Assembly: GCF_000316625.1 (NCBI RefSeq)
Contig: NC_019676.1
Location: 2,870,501 to 2,934,500, forward strand
Length of the DNA: 64,000 nt
Reading direction: 5' to 3'
Source: Nostoc sp. PCC 7107
Lineage (GTDB): Bacteria; Cyanobacteriota; Cyanobacteriia; Cyanobacteriales; Nostocaceae
The translations under genes were made by a program, and so were the position numbers. Below are positions 55,987 through 64,000 of the stretch, in pieces. The notes beneath the pieces were generated by a model. That model saw nothing but the letters and a program-made list of their open reading frames with translations. It searched no databases and was not told the DNA's origin. The stretch's first letter is position 1; the number at the start of each line of letters is the position of its first letter.

Positions 55987-56523
55987 TCATAACCAGTCAA
56001 AGAAGCAGCAATTTGAGGAGTGAGGAGAGCTAGGAGTTGAGCAACCTTGGTTTGCAGATGCTCGCCTGTTATCAAATAGCTCCCATTTCAAGTCTTGCTT
56101 GAGATATTCCCAAACGCGCTCTATGGGATTGAGTTCAGGAGAATGAGCAGGCTGGAACAAAAGAACAATATTCTCTGGAATTTGTAAACGTTTAGCTTGA
56201 TGAAATAAGCCGTTATCAACTTGGAGAATGTTAAGTGATTTGGGATAACAGGCAGCGAACTCGTTCAAAAATTGTTGGTAGCATTCGGTATCAACATGAG
56301 AAAACTGCCAAAATAAACTTTCCCCAGTAAGTGGTTCAACTGCTCCATATAGCCAGAACGCTTTAAATTGCCACTGCCAATCACCAATAGGCTTAACTCC
56401 GGGAAGAGTAATTTTACGTCCTTCAATGGTTTTGAGTCCAAATCGACTCTCATCTTGTACAAAATAACGAATATTTTCGTACTGAGGCAAGATAATGGCA
56501 CTGTATTGAGCAATTAATTGCAA
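55987..56523 (-). CDS. IS630-family transposase, catalytic (DDE) part, ORF B
   Basis: The second half of the transposase. It has the three acidic residues of the DDE triad in VQDESRFGLK, LQVDNGLFHQA and SPELNPIERVWEYLKQDLK. It has no natural start and is probably made by a -1 frameshift from ORF A at an A8C run on the minus strand (56536-56543), which gives the joined reading SFKKKLGDDLQLIAQY. Its C-terminal tail (RRASANQGCSTPSSPHSS) looks frameshifted relative to typical members, so the last residues may be altered. Confidence 0.85.
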   Translation of the reverse strand: MQLIAQYSAIILPQYENIRYFVQDESRFGLKTIEGRKITLPGVKPIGDWQWQFKAFWLYGAVEPLTGESLFWQFSHVDTECYQQFLNEFAACYPKSLNILQVDNGLFHQAKRLQIPENIVLLFQPAHSPELNPIERVWEYLKQDLKWELFDNRRASANQGCSTPSSPHSSNCCFFDWL

Positions 56524-57023
56524 GTCATCACCGAGTTTTTTTTAAAAGACTCTAGTTTTTCTTCGTCCTGTTTTCGGTTACGCGGACGTGGGACTTTCAG
56601 CTTGGCTTTGAGCCTGTAACGTGCCAGATGATGTACAGTTGCGTACTCAGCTTGCACACCCAAGGTTTTTTCTAACCAATGTTGTATTTGTGTGTACCGT
56701 TGAAACCCACCTTCTGGTTGTTCGAGTTGTTTTTTCAAACTCGATACAGCCCAATCTGGTATTGCTCTTTTTCGACCTGAACTCGTTCCAAATTCAACAA
56801 CCGCCTCAATTCCTCCTTCTCGATAATCTGCCAACCATCGATGTACTGTAGCTCGATGTTTTCCCAAGATTTTAGCAATCTCACTTACACTCATTTCTTG
56901 CCCTTTAATCAGATATAGGGCTTGTATACGTTCTTTGCTCCGAGACTGTTTTTGATGTTTGAGCAACTTCTCTAGTTCCTCGACACTTTCTTCTATCTCG
57001 ATTTGTGTTACCCCTACCATCAC
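56514..57023 (-). CDS. IS630-family transposase, DNA-binding part, ORF A
   Basis: A 169-residue N-terminal half with two helix-turn-helix motifs: MSVSEIAKILGKHRATVHRW then LADYREGGIEA, and a second HTH near 110-140 (GGFQRYTQIQHWLEKTLG). It ends in KKLESFKK-type lysines at the slip site and stops 10 nt inside ORF B. It binds the terminal repeats. Confidence 0.85.
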   Translation of the reverse strand: MMVGVTQIEIEESVEELEKLLKHQKQSRSKERIQALYLIKGQEMSVSEIAKILGKHRATVHRWLADYREGGIEAVVEFGTSSGRKRAIPDWAVSSLKKQLEQPEGGFQRYTQIQHWLEKTLGVQAEYATVHHLARYRLKAKLKVPRPRNRKQDEEKLESFKKNSVMTCN

Positions 57024-57363
57024 ATACCCTGAATGCTACTTCTGTCTATTTTTACCATTTGTCGCATTCTTTTTTCAAATTGGTATAAGCGGTTTGGAGA
57101 GTTATCAACGGAAATGCGATCGCACATTTCCTCTTTACCCCTACTTATTCTGGAAGATTTGAGCGAAGCATTATTAGACTTTGGCAACCTTGCAGATGTG
57201 CAGGTTTGGTTAGAGGCGGTGGGAAATTAAATAAGTAGCGATTGTCTGGTTTTAATTTTATTGGCTATGCTGAAAGTCTGGCGGTATTAGCTTGCTGTCT
57301 GAGACAGTTTTCGCCATGATAAACGGTGGAATCTCCACTGCAGATAGACACAGGTAAACCCAG

Positions 57364-58170
57364 ATGATTAAGTTAATTAGTTTTGTTCTTTGTCTGTTAC
57401 TTGTGTTTGGCTGGGGTCAACCAGTCATCGCACAATCCCAACAAGCGACATTCACACCGGAAGAACTCCAACAAGGGGATGAATGGGCAAATCAAGCATT
57501 TGCAGCGACAAATCAGGGTGATTTTGCCAAGGCTGAAAAATATTGGACAAAAATTATTGAGAAATTTCCCACCAATGCGGGTGCGTGGAGTAATCGCGGA
57601 AATTCGCGGGTGAGTCAAAATAAGCTAAAAGATGCACTATCAGACTACAACAAAGCGGTAGAATTGGCCCCCAATGTGACAGATCCCTATTTAAATCGGG
57701 GTACAGCTTTAGAAGGTTTAGGAAAATGGGATCAGGCGATCGCAGACTATAACCACGTCCTAGAATTAGATCCAAAGGATGCAATGGCCTATAACAATCG
57801 CGGTAATGCCAAAGCAGGTTTAGGAAAATGGGACGATGCGATCGCAGATTATCAAAAATCTAACGAAATTGCACCCAATTTTGCCTTTGCTCGTGCTAAT
57901 TATGCGATCGCTTTATATGAAACTGGTCAAATAGAGACAGCAATCCGCGAAATGCGAAATATTGCCCGAAAATATCCCAAATTTGCTGATGTACGTGCTG
58001 CTTTAACCGCTGCTTACTGGGTAAATGGGCAGAAAGGCGAAGCAGAGAGTAATTGGGTAGCCGCTTATGGTTTAGATCAACGTTACAAAGATATTGACTG
58101 GGTGAAAAATATCCGCCGCTGGCCGCCTACTATGGTGGCTGCTTTAGATAAGTTTTTGAAACTTCAGTAA
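57364..58170 (+). CDS. Exported TPR-repeat protein
   Basis: A 268-residue protein with a signal peptide (about 1-23, FVLCLLLVFGWGQPVIAQ) and four to five tetratricopeptide repeats: WANQAFAATNQGDFAKAEKY, AWSNRGNSRVSQNKLKDALS, PYLNRGTALEGLGKWDQAIA, AYNNRGNAKAGLGKWDDAIA, FARANYAIALYETGQIETAI. These fold into a right-handed superhelix for protein-protein contacts. Similar lumenal or periplasmic TPR proteins in cyanobacteria and chloroplasts assist photosystem assembly, but that role is only an analogy here. Confidence 0.85.
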   Translation: MIKLISFVLCLLLVFGWGQPVIAQSQQATFTPEELQQGDEWANQAFAATNQGDFAKAEKYWTKIIEKFPTNAGAWSNRGNSRVSQNKLKDALSDYNKAVELAPNVTDPYLNRGTALEGLGKWDQAIADYNHVLELDPKDAMAYNNRGNAKAGLGKWDDAIADYQKSNEIAPNFAFARANYAIALYETGQIETAIREMRNIARKYPKFADVRAALTAAYWVNGQKGEAESNWVAAYGLDQRYKDIDWVKNIRRWPPTMVAALDKFLKLQ

Positions 58171-58335
58171 TCTAAAAATCCCCAAGCTGCATCCCTTGAT
58201 GGGTGCAGTAAATCCAAAATCTAAAATTGGTTGACGATTGACTGCCATAATTAACTAAATTTTGAGGGATTGGGAATAAAAGCGATCGCATTCTCAACTG
58301 AATATTCCCAAGGCCAGCTAGTTAGTATTTCATCA

Positions 58336-59124
58336 CTACAATAGTTCTGCAATCTTGGCAGGATTTAACTCTTCAACATTACGCAAAATTACCGCGGCTC
58401 CAGCTTTTTGGAGCATTTCACTATACGCTTGAGAGCGTGCTGCTGTTTCCTGGACATGGGGTGGTAACACTCCAACACCAATCCAAGTCCGGTGCGGCTG
58501 CAATTCTCGCGCTTTACCAACTGTATACATATCAGCTACAGTATCGCCCACATAAATTACTGGGGTGTTGTTTTGTTCATTATCTAACTTGTCAACGGTC
58601 ACAAACAATCCTGTAGGGTCTGGTTTACCGGGTGCGTCCTCCATCGCAATTAACACTGGAGATTGCAAACCCAAACGTTTTTCTAAGATGTAATTCGCAG
58701 AACCGCGAGTCGCACCGCTAAAAAATCCCCAAGCAATCCCAGCCTGGGTCAGTTGCTGGAGATATTCTGAGTTTAACAATAAAGGTTCATCACAAATATA
58801 TCCTGTGAAATTATTTGGGTCTGGGCCACGATAACGAGCTTGAAAGAAAGTAACAATAGTGTTGTAGTTTAATTTTTTTTGATCTCGTTGTTGTCCTTGA
58901 GACTCACAGTAGCGGTAAATTAATTCTTGGGACGCTTCCCAATCATTATTCCAAACACCTTCAGATTTGAGTCGGTCAATATCTAACGGTGTGGGACGAT
59001 ATGCGGCGTTAGTAAAATACTCTACAGTATCGGCGATCGCGCGGCGATAAGAACCGCTAACATCGCGCACAACACCATCAATATCAAAAACAACGAGCGA
59101 TCGTGCTGAAGCTTGTGCTGTCAT
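58336..59124 (-). CDS. HAD-superfamily hydrolase (TIGR01548-type)
   Basis: A 262-residue phosphatase-like protein. Motif I is VVFDIDGVVRDVSGSY with the nucleophile and acid Asp pair; motif II is near FFSGATRGSA; motif III/IV has AMEDAPGKPDPTGLF and VIYVGDTVADMYTV. The cap region lies between about 20 and 130. The TIGR01548 subfamily is typical of cyanobacteria, with unknown substrate; some relatives are fused or linked to histidine or phosphoglycolate-like functions. Complete. Confidence 0.85.
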   Translation of the reverse strand: MTAQASARSLVVFDIDGVVRDVSGSYRRAIADTVEYFTNAAYRPTPLDIDRLKSEGVWNNDWEASQELIYRYCESQGQQRDQKKLNYNTIVTFFQARYRGPDPNNFTGYICDEPLLLNSEYLQQLTQAGIAWGFFSGATRGSANYILEKRLGLQSPVLIAMEDAPGKPDPTGLFVTVDKLDNEQNNTPVIYVGDTVADMYTVGKARELQPHRTWIGVGVLPPHVQETAARSQAYSEMLQKAGAAVILRNVEELNPAKIAELL

Positions 59125-59311
59125 GGTTGGGTAGATAAAGAAAAATTTAAGCTTTTCCGATTTTAAATTGGATAAGTATTCATCATAAACACTTCTTTTC
59201 TACTCTCCACTCCCTGAAAAAGCTAATTGCTAATTACGGTTTAGTCATTGAGTTAGATATTAAGTTACAATAAGCAATCGCAAACTTAGTAAGTAATGCC
59301 CGGATATTTCC

Positions 59312-59325
59312 CGGAGGTGTGATTG
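59312..59325 (+). promoter_or_regulatory. Ribosome binding site fixing the TTG start of the PSRP-3 gene
   Basis: GGAGG at 59312-59316 lies about 6 nt before TTG 59323. The product start [14 protein letters not shown] has no ATG alternative and matches the family N-terminus. Confidence 0.7.
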
Positions 59326-59622
59326 ACCAAGTTCATTCTAAAAATTCTTTGGTTGGAAGATAACGTTGCCCTAGCAGTTGACCAAGTTGTAGGTAAAGGT
59401 ACCAGTCCTTTAACGAAGTACTTTTTCTGGCCCAGAAATGATGCTTGGGAAGAGTTAAAAAAAGAACTCGAATCCAAGCACTGGATTACTGAGCTAGATC
59501 GCGTTGAATTGCTTAACAAAGCAACCGAGGTGATTAACTACTGGCAAGAGGAAGGTAGAAACCGTCCAATGGCAGAAGCTCAATTGAAGTTTCCCGAAGT
59601 TGCTTTCACAGGTAGTGCTTGA
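59323..59622 (+). CDS. 30S ribosomal protein PSRP-3 (Ycf65)
   Basis: A 99-residue small-subunit ribosomal protein found in cyanobacteria and plastids. The sequence [19 protein letters not shown], then [20 protein letters not shown] and the C-terminal [20 protein letters not shown] are diagnostic. The TTG start is set by a strong GGAGG. It stands alone. Confidence 0.93.
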   Translation: MTKFILKILWLEDNVALAVDQVVGKGTSPLTKYFFWPRNDAWEELKKELESKHWITELDRVELLNKATEVINYWQEEGRNRPMAEAQLKFPEVAFTGSA

Positions 59623-60001
59623 TACTGCACAATTAGCTGTTTTGCTACTTTACAGGTGTTCATCATTTGCTGCTCTTGTCCCTGCTGTCACAATCAAAAA
59701 GTTGGGCAACAGGGTTTACAAACAGCAGCAAAAAATGTTGATTCTATCTACTAAATTTCTATTGCTCTTTCTTTGTTGAGCAAATTGGTATTGCTTCCCA
59801 AATCTAAAAAAAGAATGGAACAATAGATTATCTGTAGAGACGTGATTAATCGCTTCTCTACAGCTGATGGACTCTTTTTATTCATACAGACCAGATAAAT
59901 TGTTTGTATAAAAAACAACTGACAAATTATTTAAAATTACCACTACATACAAGTAAGATTGCATACAATGGGTTGATCATAAGTGCAAAAAATAGCCCAG
60001 T
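59623..60001. other. Spacer after the PSRP-3 gene with palindromic repeat
   Basis: No gene. It holds the inverted repeat CTGTAGAGA (about 59831) and TCTCTACAG (about 59854), a dispersed cyanobacterial palindrome, and otherwise A/T-rich DNA that should include the promoter of the next gene. Confidence 0.5.
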
Positions 60002-60790
60002 ATGTTGTTGCGTTTCTCTTACCAAGCTTTAATTACCCCTTTAGTAGCCTGTTTGAGTGTATTAGGAGTTAGCGCCCTTCAATTCCCGCGACTACAATCA
60101 CTGTTAATTAACAAACAAGCTACCTCTTTAGAAATTTTAGAACAAGATATTCAAACTGAACATCTGCGTCTGAGTTTATTGAAAAAGTTACCTAGTTTTG
60201 GCTATGACAATTTTATGGCTAATTGGGTGTATTTGAATTTCTTACAGTACTTTGGAGATGACGAGGTTCGAGAAAAAACAGGTTACAGTCTTAGCCCAGA
60301 ATATTTTGAAATTATTATTAAACATGACCCACGATTTTTAGGGGCTTATATCAGCCTTTCTACTAGTACTTCTATGTATGCTGCGATGCCAGAACGCTCT
60401 ATCAAATTGATTCAGGAGGGTCTACATTCTATTACGCCCCAAGTTCCCGAAAAATCATACTATATATGGCGTTATAAAGGCACTGATGAATTATTATTTT
60501 TAGGGAATTCTCAAGCCGCGCAAAATTCTTTCAATACGGCGGCAAATTGGGCTAATCAATATTCAGATCCTGAAAGTAAATATATGGCTCAGAATTCTCA
60601 TCAAACTGCTGTATTCTTGAGCCAAAACCCTGATAGCAGGTACGCACGAATTGCCACCTGGGCAATTGTATTAAATAATGGAGTTGATGAAAAAACTCGG
60701 AAAAGAGTTGTGAAAGAAATCGAGAGTTTGGGAGGAAAGGTAATTAATACCCCAACGGGAAACAAAATTACTTTTCCTCCAAAGGATTAA
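60002..60790 (+). CDS. Conserved hypothetical protein with signal anchor and TPR-like helices
   Basis: A 262-residue protein. The N-terminal hydrophobic helix (LITPLVACLSVLGVSALQF) is a signal anchor, followed by a helical domain with PSFGYDNFMANWVYLNFLQYFGD (split) and HDPRFLGAYISLSTSTSMYA, with repeat-like A/Y spacing that suggests TPR-type helical pairs. I recall similar unannotated proteins in cyanobacteria. A role in membrane-associated assembly is possible but not supported directly. Confidence 0.65.
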   Translation: MLLRFSYQALITPLVACLSVLGVSALQFPRLQSLLINKQATSLEILEQDIQTEHLRLSLLKKLPSFGYDNFMANWVYLNFLQYFGDDEVREKTGYSLSPEYFEIIIKHDPRFLGAYISLSTSTSMYAAMPERSIKLIQEGLHSITPQVPEKSYYIWRYKGTDELLFLGNSQAAQNSFNTAANWANQYSDPESKYMAQNSHQTAVFLSQNPDSRYARIATWAIVLNNGVDEKTRKRVVKEIESLGGKVINTPTGNKITFPPKD

Positions 60791-60833
60791 ATAAACTACA
60801 GATTTTGAGTGATGAACTATTGATTACTGTTAA

Positions 60834-61541
60834 TTATTCGTTAGCAGTAGGGGGAGTGACTGGCATAGTAGATTGTTGTTGGCGTTGTTCGCGTTTTTTA
60901 CGGTCGGCCGATATCATATCTGCCATTACCACCAGTGCTTGCGACATTTTCTCTAGATTAGAGCGATATAACTCTAAATCTTTGCTGAGTTTGTCCTCAG
61001 ATAAATGCAGACCAGCCGCAATAGTTTTGATTGCGTCAGTACGTTGCTTTTCATCTTTAACCAAGTCTGGGTCAGATTGCTCCAATAAAGAGAATAGACC
61101 AATAGCAAACAAGCGATTGTATTTAAATTGAGAATTATTGGCGATCGCTTGCAATTGTGATTGTAAATCAGGATCTTGATTTAAATGATTAGTTTGGCTC
61201 AACCAAGCAATTAAATCATTAGCTGCTAAACTTTTTGCCAAAGCTTGCAATCTTTCAGCATCTTGTCTATAGCGTTGCACTTCTTGCTCTACAGCCTGAC
61301 AGATAGCCTGGAAAATTGATTCTTTGTCTCGTTCCGGTTGATAGCCTTGCATAAAGCGGTCAAAAGTTGTGACAACGCCCAAGGCATAAATTGGATTGTA
61401 ACTAAAATCAACATTTACTGATAGCAGGTGCATTTCCACCATCAACTCTTCTACTACCCGACGATAGATTGTGTTGATGGGACGGGTATGTAAGGAGTAG
61501 AAAGTTCGCTTTGTATCAGAGACAGTACGGACGTTATTCAC
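60834..61541 (-). CDS. Photosystem II biogenesis protein Psb29/Thf1
   Basis: Known as Psb29 in cyanobacteria and Thf1 in plants; it helps build PSII and controls thylakoid protease complexes (FtsH). The 235-residue protein starts MNNVRTVSDTKRTFYSLHTR, contains NPIYALGVVTTFDRFMQGYQP, and ends with a long helix (AQALVVMADMISADRKKREQ region) and a Gln/Pro-rich tail. The GTG start at 61541 has no better ATG. Its gene converges on the preceding one. Confidence 0.95.
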   Translation of the reverse strand: MNNVRTVSDTKRTFYSLHTRPINTIYRRVVEELMVEMHLLSVNVDFSYNPIYALGVVTTFDRFMQGYQPERDKESIFQAICQAVEQEVQRYRQDAERLQALAKSLAANDLIAWLSQTNHLNQDPDLQSQLQAIANNSQFKYNRLFAIGLFSLLEQSDPDLVKDEKQRTDAIKTIAAGLHLSEDKLSKDLELYRSNLEKMSQALVVMADMISADRKKREQRQQQSTMPVTPPTANE

Positions 61542-61866
61542 AAAGAAAATATTAAGAATGTTAAGGGCGAAGTTATTTTATTGTCTCCCTTAAAGGCTAC
61601 TTTGCCAAGTTCGGGTTTCTCATCAGAATCTTTGGTTAATTTGGTAGCATAAGGGGGATCAATTTTATTGGTGCAGTCTGAAAACATAATCCTGAAGTCT
61701 GAATACTCTACCCAAGCAGCAGAGAGTTGAAATAAAAAATATGTATAAAATTTATCTTACCCACCAAAATTAAGCTTTTAACGCAGTCTTAATGAGCTAA
61801 TTTTACAGACTTCATACTGAATTATTGTTGATCAAATACTTTTAATTGTGCATCTCAATTTAATTT
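61542..61866. other. Spacer between psb29/thf1 and the CpcT-like gene
   Basis: No gene. It includes a repeat-like heptamer stretch (tctgaaaa, cctgaagtctgaatac) near 61676-61707, related to the cluster after ntcA, and should hold both divergent promoters. Confidence 0.5.
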
Positions 61867-62484
61867 ATGAGCCTTTCACCTCTTCTAATTACTCTAGGTA
61901 AATACATCGCTGGGGAATTTGACAATCGAGAACAGGCTTTAGCGGAACCTGCTTGGTATGTCCACCTACGTATGTGGCAAAGACCAGTTAACTTATTCAC
62001 AGAAGACAGTATTACCTTGTTTGCCGAGCAAGCTAATATTGTCAACTTAGATCGCCCTTATCGCCAACGAATCTTGCGGTTAATGGCAGGTAAGGATTTT
62101 GATGCAGCTTTGCAAATCCAGTACTATATGCCTAAAAATCCAAGTGCCTTAAGTGGCGCAGGACTTAATCCTGCCTTACTCAAGACACTCACAGTCGAAC
62201 AAGTTGATTTGTTACCAGGGTGTATACTTACGCTGACCCAGCAGGAATTGACTCCTAAACACTACAAGTTTATCGCTACTCAACCGACCGAGACTCGTTG
62301 CTGCTTTGATTATCAAGGCAACAATGTACAAGTTTCCTTGGGATTTGCCGCCACAGCAGAAGAATTTTACAGCTACGACAAAGGCATTGACTCGGCAACA
62401 GGTAAAGCGACTTGGGGAGCAATTTTAGGGCCATATCGCTACACCAAACGAGAACAGTACTCAGTTTTGAGTGGAGAGTGCTGA
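61867..62484 (+). CDS. Chromophore lyase CpcT/CpeT family protein
   Basis: A phycobiliprotein lyase that attaches a bilin to a cysteine of a phycobiliprotein beta subunit. The 205-residue beta-barrel starts MSLSPLLITLGKYIAGEFDN, with the family patterns HLRMWQRPVNLF, LDRPYRQRILRL, GCILTLTQQE and the C-terminal GIDSATGKATWGAILGPYRY. This is close to CpcT rather than the CpcE or CpcS types. Which cysteine or phycobiliprotein it serves cannot be told without neighbours; none is here. Confidence 0.92.
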   Translation: MSLSPLLITLGKYIAGEFDNREQALAEPAWYVHLRMWQRPVNLFTEDSITLFAEQANIVNLDRPYRQRILRLMAGKDFDAALQIQYYMPKNPSALSGAGLNPALLKTLTVEQVDLLPGCILTLTQQELTPKHYKFIATQPTETRCCFDYQGNNVQVSLGFAATAEEFYSYDKGIDSATGKATWGAILGPYRYTKREQYSVLSGEC

Positions 62485-62567
62485 GATGAACAACATCTAC
62501 TAACAATGCACGAGAAAATAGCATAAAGCTGAAAGTTAGCCTTTTTTACTCAGCACTTAGTACTTGA

Positions 62568-62936
62568 TTAACTAGCGATACTCCGAGGAACACCTTCTAA
62601 AGCTTCCTCTTCTGTTTCAAAAATTTCAAATACTGTGTCCATCATCGTCACTTCAAACACGAGTTTGGCTTCTGGGTGTACGTTGCAGATGCGGAAACTG
62701 CCTTTGACTTTATCCGCATCACGCATCCCAGCCACCAAAGAGGTGAGACCAGAACTATCAATAAAATTTACCTGACCAAGATTCACCACTACATGGCGAC
62801 TGAGCTTGGAAATACATTCCTGCAACTTCAGTCGAAATTGCCAGGCTGTGGTAATGTCTAGACGACCAGATGGTGTTAAAACTATGACGGTATTACCGTC
62901 CTGGGTTGTATAGGTTGTTTGTTCTATTTGTATCAC
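62568..62936 (-). CDS. STAS-domain anti-sigma-factor antagonist
   Basis: A 122-residue single STAS domain of the SpoIIAA/RsbV type. It has VIVLTPSGRLDITTAWQFR, VVVNLGQVNFIDSSGLTSLVAGM with the phosphorylatable Ser-Ser pair, and SFRICNVHPEAKLVFEV. It is expected to switch an anti-sigma kinase partner by phosphorylation; no kinase gene is next to it. GTG 62936 with GGGGA upstream is preferred; another GTG at 62954 would add six residues. Confidence 0.9.
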   Translation of the reverse strand: MIQIEQTTYTTQDGNTVIVLTPSGRLDITTAWQFRLKLQECISKLSRHVVVNLGQVNFIDSSGLTSLVAGMRDADKVKGSFRICNVHPEAKLVFEVTMMDTVFEIFETEEEALEGVPRSIAS

Positions 62937-63336
62937 TAAAAATCCCCGTGGCACTCATTTTCAAATTGACTATTGCTGGATTGACCCTGAGATTGGTGAG
63001 TCAAATAACTTACTTTTTTGGTAATTTTGACTTTCGTTGGTGCGAAAGCTTGCCAGACACTTGGTAAATTAATTGACTCACCACTTGAGCAAACTATCCA
63101 GTGCTGACACTTGAGATAAACAAGTTATAGCTAAAATAGTCACCTATTTACTAGGTGCTTACCTTTAGTAGTGTAACTCACTAAAAAAGTGCAGAGTGCT
63201 AATGAAAGTGCTGAGTTGAAAGCGCTGAGTGCCAAATAACGAATATGCAAAATTTTATATTCCGATACAACGCACCCAACACTGAAATTGCCAAGCAAAT
63301 TAATCTAACCTAGGGGGGATTAAATTGTATGTGATC
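62937..63336. other. Spacer with STRR repeats between the STAS gene and hemF
   Basis: No gene is visible. Degenerate heptamer repeats of AGTGCTG/AGAGTGC type occur at about 63188-63230 (gtgcagagtgctaatgaaag and agtgctgagttg), related to the CTGAGTG-type unit near 62478. A promoter for the STAS gene probably lies here. Confidence 0.5.
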
Positions 63337-64000
63337 TTAGTGGGTTGCTTGCCAATTTATCCAGTCTTGGGGCTTGAGGAAAGTATTATACAATTCGGCT
63401 TCGGGGGAATTGGGTTCAGGCTGATAACCGTATTCCCAACGCACTAAGGGCGGTAAAGACATGAGAATAGATTCAGTGCGTCCGTTGGTTTGGAGTCCAA
63501 AAATTGTGCCTCGGTCATAAACCAAGTTAAATTCAACATAGCGTCCACGGCGGTAGAGTTGGAAATTTCGTTCGCGATCGCCATATTCTATTTCATGTCG
63601 CCGTTGGGCAATTGGCACGTAGGCTGGCAAAAAGGTGCGGCCACAACCTTGGATAAAAGCAAATAAATCTTCCCAAGTCCGTTGTTCTACTACTCCTACT
63701 TGGTCGCTGTAATTAGCCGCTGGGCCTTTGGGGTTAGGTCCACGATATAAAGTGCCTTGACCATCTTGATAATCAAAAAATAAACCGCCTACGCCCCTGG
63801 TTTCATTGCGATGTTTTAAATAAAAATATTCATCACACCAAAGCTTAAACACTGGGTAGTATTCAGGATGGTATTGGTCACAAGTCTGCTTAAAGGTTTT
63901 ATGGAAGTGGGCAGCATCTTCAGCAAAAGGGTAATAAGGTGTTAAGTCAGCACCACCCCCAAACCACCAGACTGGCCCTGCTTCAAAATAACGGTAGTTT
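63337..64000 (-). CDS. hemF: Oxygen-dependent coproporphyrinogen III oxidase, N-terminal part beyond the window
   Basis: It converts coproporphyrinogen III to protoporphyrinogen IX using O2, in haem and chlorophyll synthesis. The visible 221 codons include [56 protein letters not shown] and [19 protein letters not shown], all diagnostic, and the C-terminus ends INWQATH. The N-terminal region lies to the right of the window edge, so the gene is partial here and reads leftwards. The stop at 63337 is clean. Confidence 0.97.
   Translation of the reverse strand, partial: NYRYFEAGPVWWFGGGADLTPYYPFAEDAAHFHKTFKQTCDQYHPEYYPVFKLWCDEYFYLKHRNETRGVGGLFFDYQDGQGTLYRGPNPKGPAANYSDQVGVVEQRTWEDLFAFIQGCGRTFLPAYVPIAQRRHEIEYGDRERNFQLYRRGRYVEFNLVYDRGTIFGLQTNGRTESILMSLPPLVRWEYGYQPEPNSPEAELYNTFLKPQDWINWQATH

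Larger units (their letters stand above)
55937..57088. mobile_element. IS630-family insertion sequence
   Basis: Terminal inverted repeats TACCAATTCAAAAAATG at the left (from 55940) and its imperfect complement at the right (ending AATTGGTA at 57085) both include a TGCGACA block further in. The flanks are TAA (55937-55939 and 57086-57088), that is the TA target duplication expected for IS630 plus one shared A. The element is 1146 bp between the flanks and has two overlapping leftward frames for the transposase. It lies within an Rpn gene relic. Confidence 0.88.
55744..57230 (+). pseudogene. Relic of an Rpn-family nuclease gene (DUF2887/DUF4351-type), deleted and split by an IS
   Basis: The N-terminus survives at 55744-55818: MRRDSIFYKLFQQSPSLLFE, then LLKY and a stop, a typical start of this recombination-promoting nuclease family. 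The nuclease core is missing. From about 55850 another frame reads TLQETRVYREIKEEGRTEEA then VNLIIRILT. The IS630 element interrupts there, and beyond it (57086-57230) the DUF4351-like tail resumes as KRFGELSTEMRSH and ends VQVWLEAVGN. Removing the IS and one TAA copy joins the reading as ILTKRFGEL, which matches the family pattern LLTRRFGEL. A separate earlier deletion removed the catalytic part. Confidence 0.75.

Noticed and set aside
1-64000. CRISPR array, prophage or integrative element
   Set aside because: No regularly spaced direct repeats with unique spacers, no phage structural genes, integrase or attachment duplication was seen; the only clear mobile element is the IS630 copy.

Overview
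The window is chromosomal DNA of a filamentous, probably heterocyst-forming cyanobacterium of the Nostoc/Anabaena group. The evidence is the photosynthesis gene content (psbD-psbC, ycf4, ycf66, psb29/thf1, a CpcT/CpeT lyase, PSRP-3/Ycf65), an ntcA gene with a perfect NtcA box in its own upstream region, many HIP1 octamers (GCGATCGC), and the short tandem heptamer repeats and palindromic MITE-like repeats common in Nostocales. Most of the window is ordinary core genome in short operons on both strands; nothing looks like a prophage, genomic island or CRISPR array.

Layout. 1-5.4 kb: truncated fabF-like gene, cyclophilin lipoprotein, ycf4, and the psbD-psbC operon with a long structured leader. 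5.4-10 kb: a leftward block of a Trypco1-domain protein, a SWIM zinc-finger protein and a SNF2-type helicase. 10.5-12.7 kb: pnp. 13-18 kb: an OmpR-type two-component system, divergent from a cysteine-synthase/SbnA-like PLP enzyme followed by a multidrug/flippase-type exporter. 18-24 kb: DUF3146, YqgF-like nuclease, DUF3084 coiled-coil protein, ntcA, fabI, hisB. 24-31.6 kb: envelope and export functions (RTX protein, remnant of a haemagglutinin-type exoprotein, ABC ATPase, SLBB export protein, DUF1400 hydrolase, SPFH protein). 31.6-39.8 kb: folP, tpiA, a DUF697-type GTPase, a beta-helix protein, thiE-thiS, a glycosyltransferase. 40-46 kb: DUF1517 protein, mechanosensitive-channel-like protein, SRPBCC protein and three small unknown genes. 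46-55.7 kb: ileS, a DUF6883-DUF4926-HigA-like cassette, ycf66, gnd, tRNA-Ala(GGC), hisF, ruvB. 55.7-57.2 kb: an IS630-family element inside the relic of an Rpn/DUF4351-type nuclease gene. 57-64 kb: TPR protein, HAD hydrolase, PSRP-3, psb29/thf1, cpcT-like gene, STAS protein, and hemF running off the right edge.

Most notable points. (1) The divergent region 15.02-15.52 kb carries two identical TTTCAT-N5-TTTCAT response-regulator boxes in opposite orientation, each 15 nt from an A/T-rich -10-like hexamer. This suggests that the RppA/NrsR-like regulator controls both itself and the SbnA-like/exporter pair, a possible small-molecule synthesis and export system. (2) DUF6883-DUF4926-HigA-like is a compact three-gene cassette with a toxin-antitoxin look but no recognisable HigB. 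(3) The IS630 element lies in an already deleted Rpn gene, and removing it with one TAA copy rejoins the reading frame. (4) A short dispersed repeat is inserted in frame in ileS.
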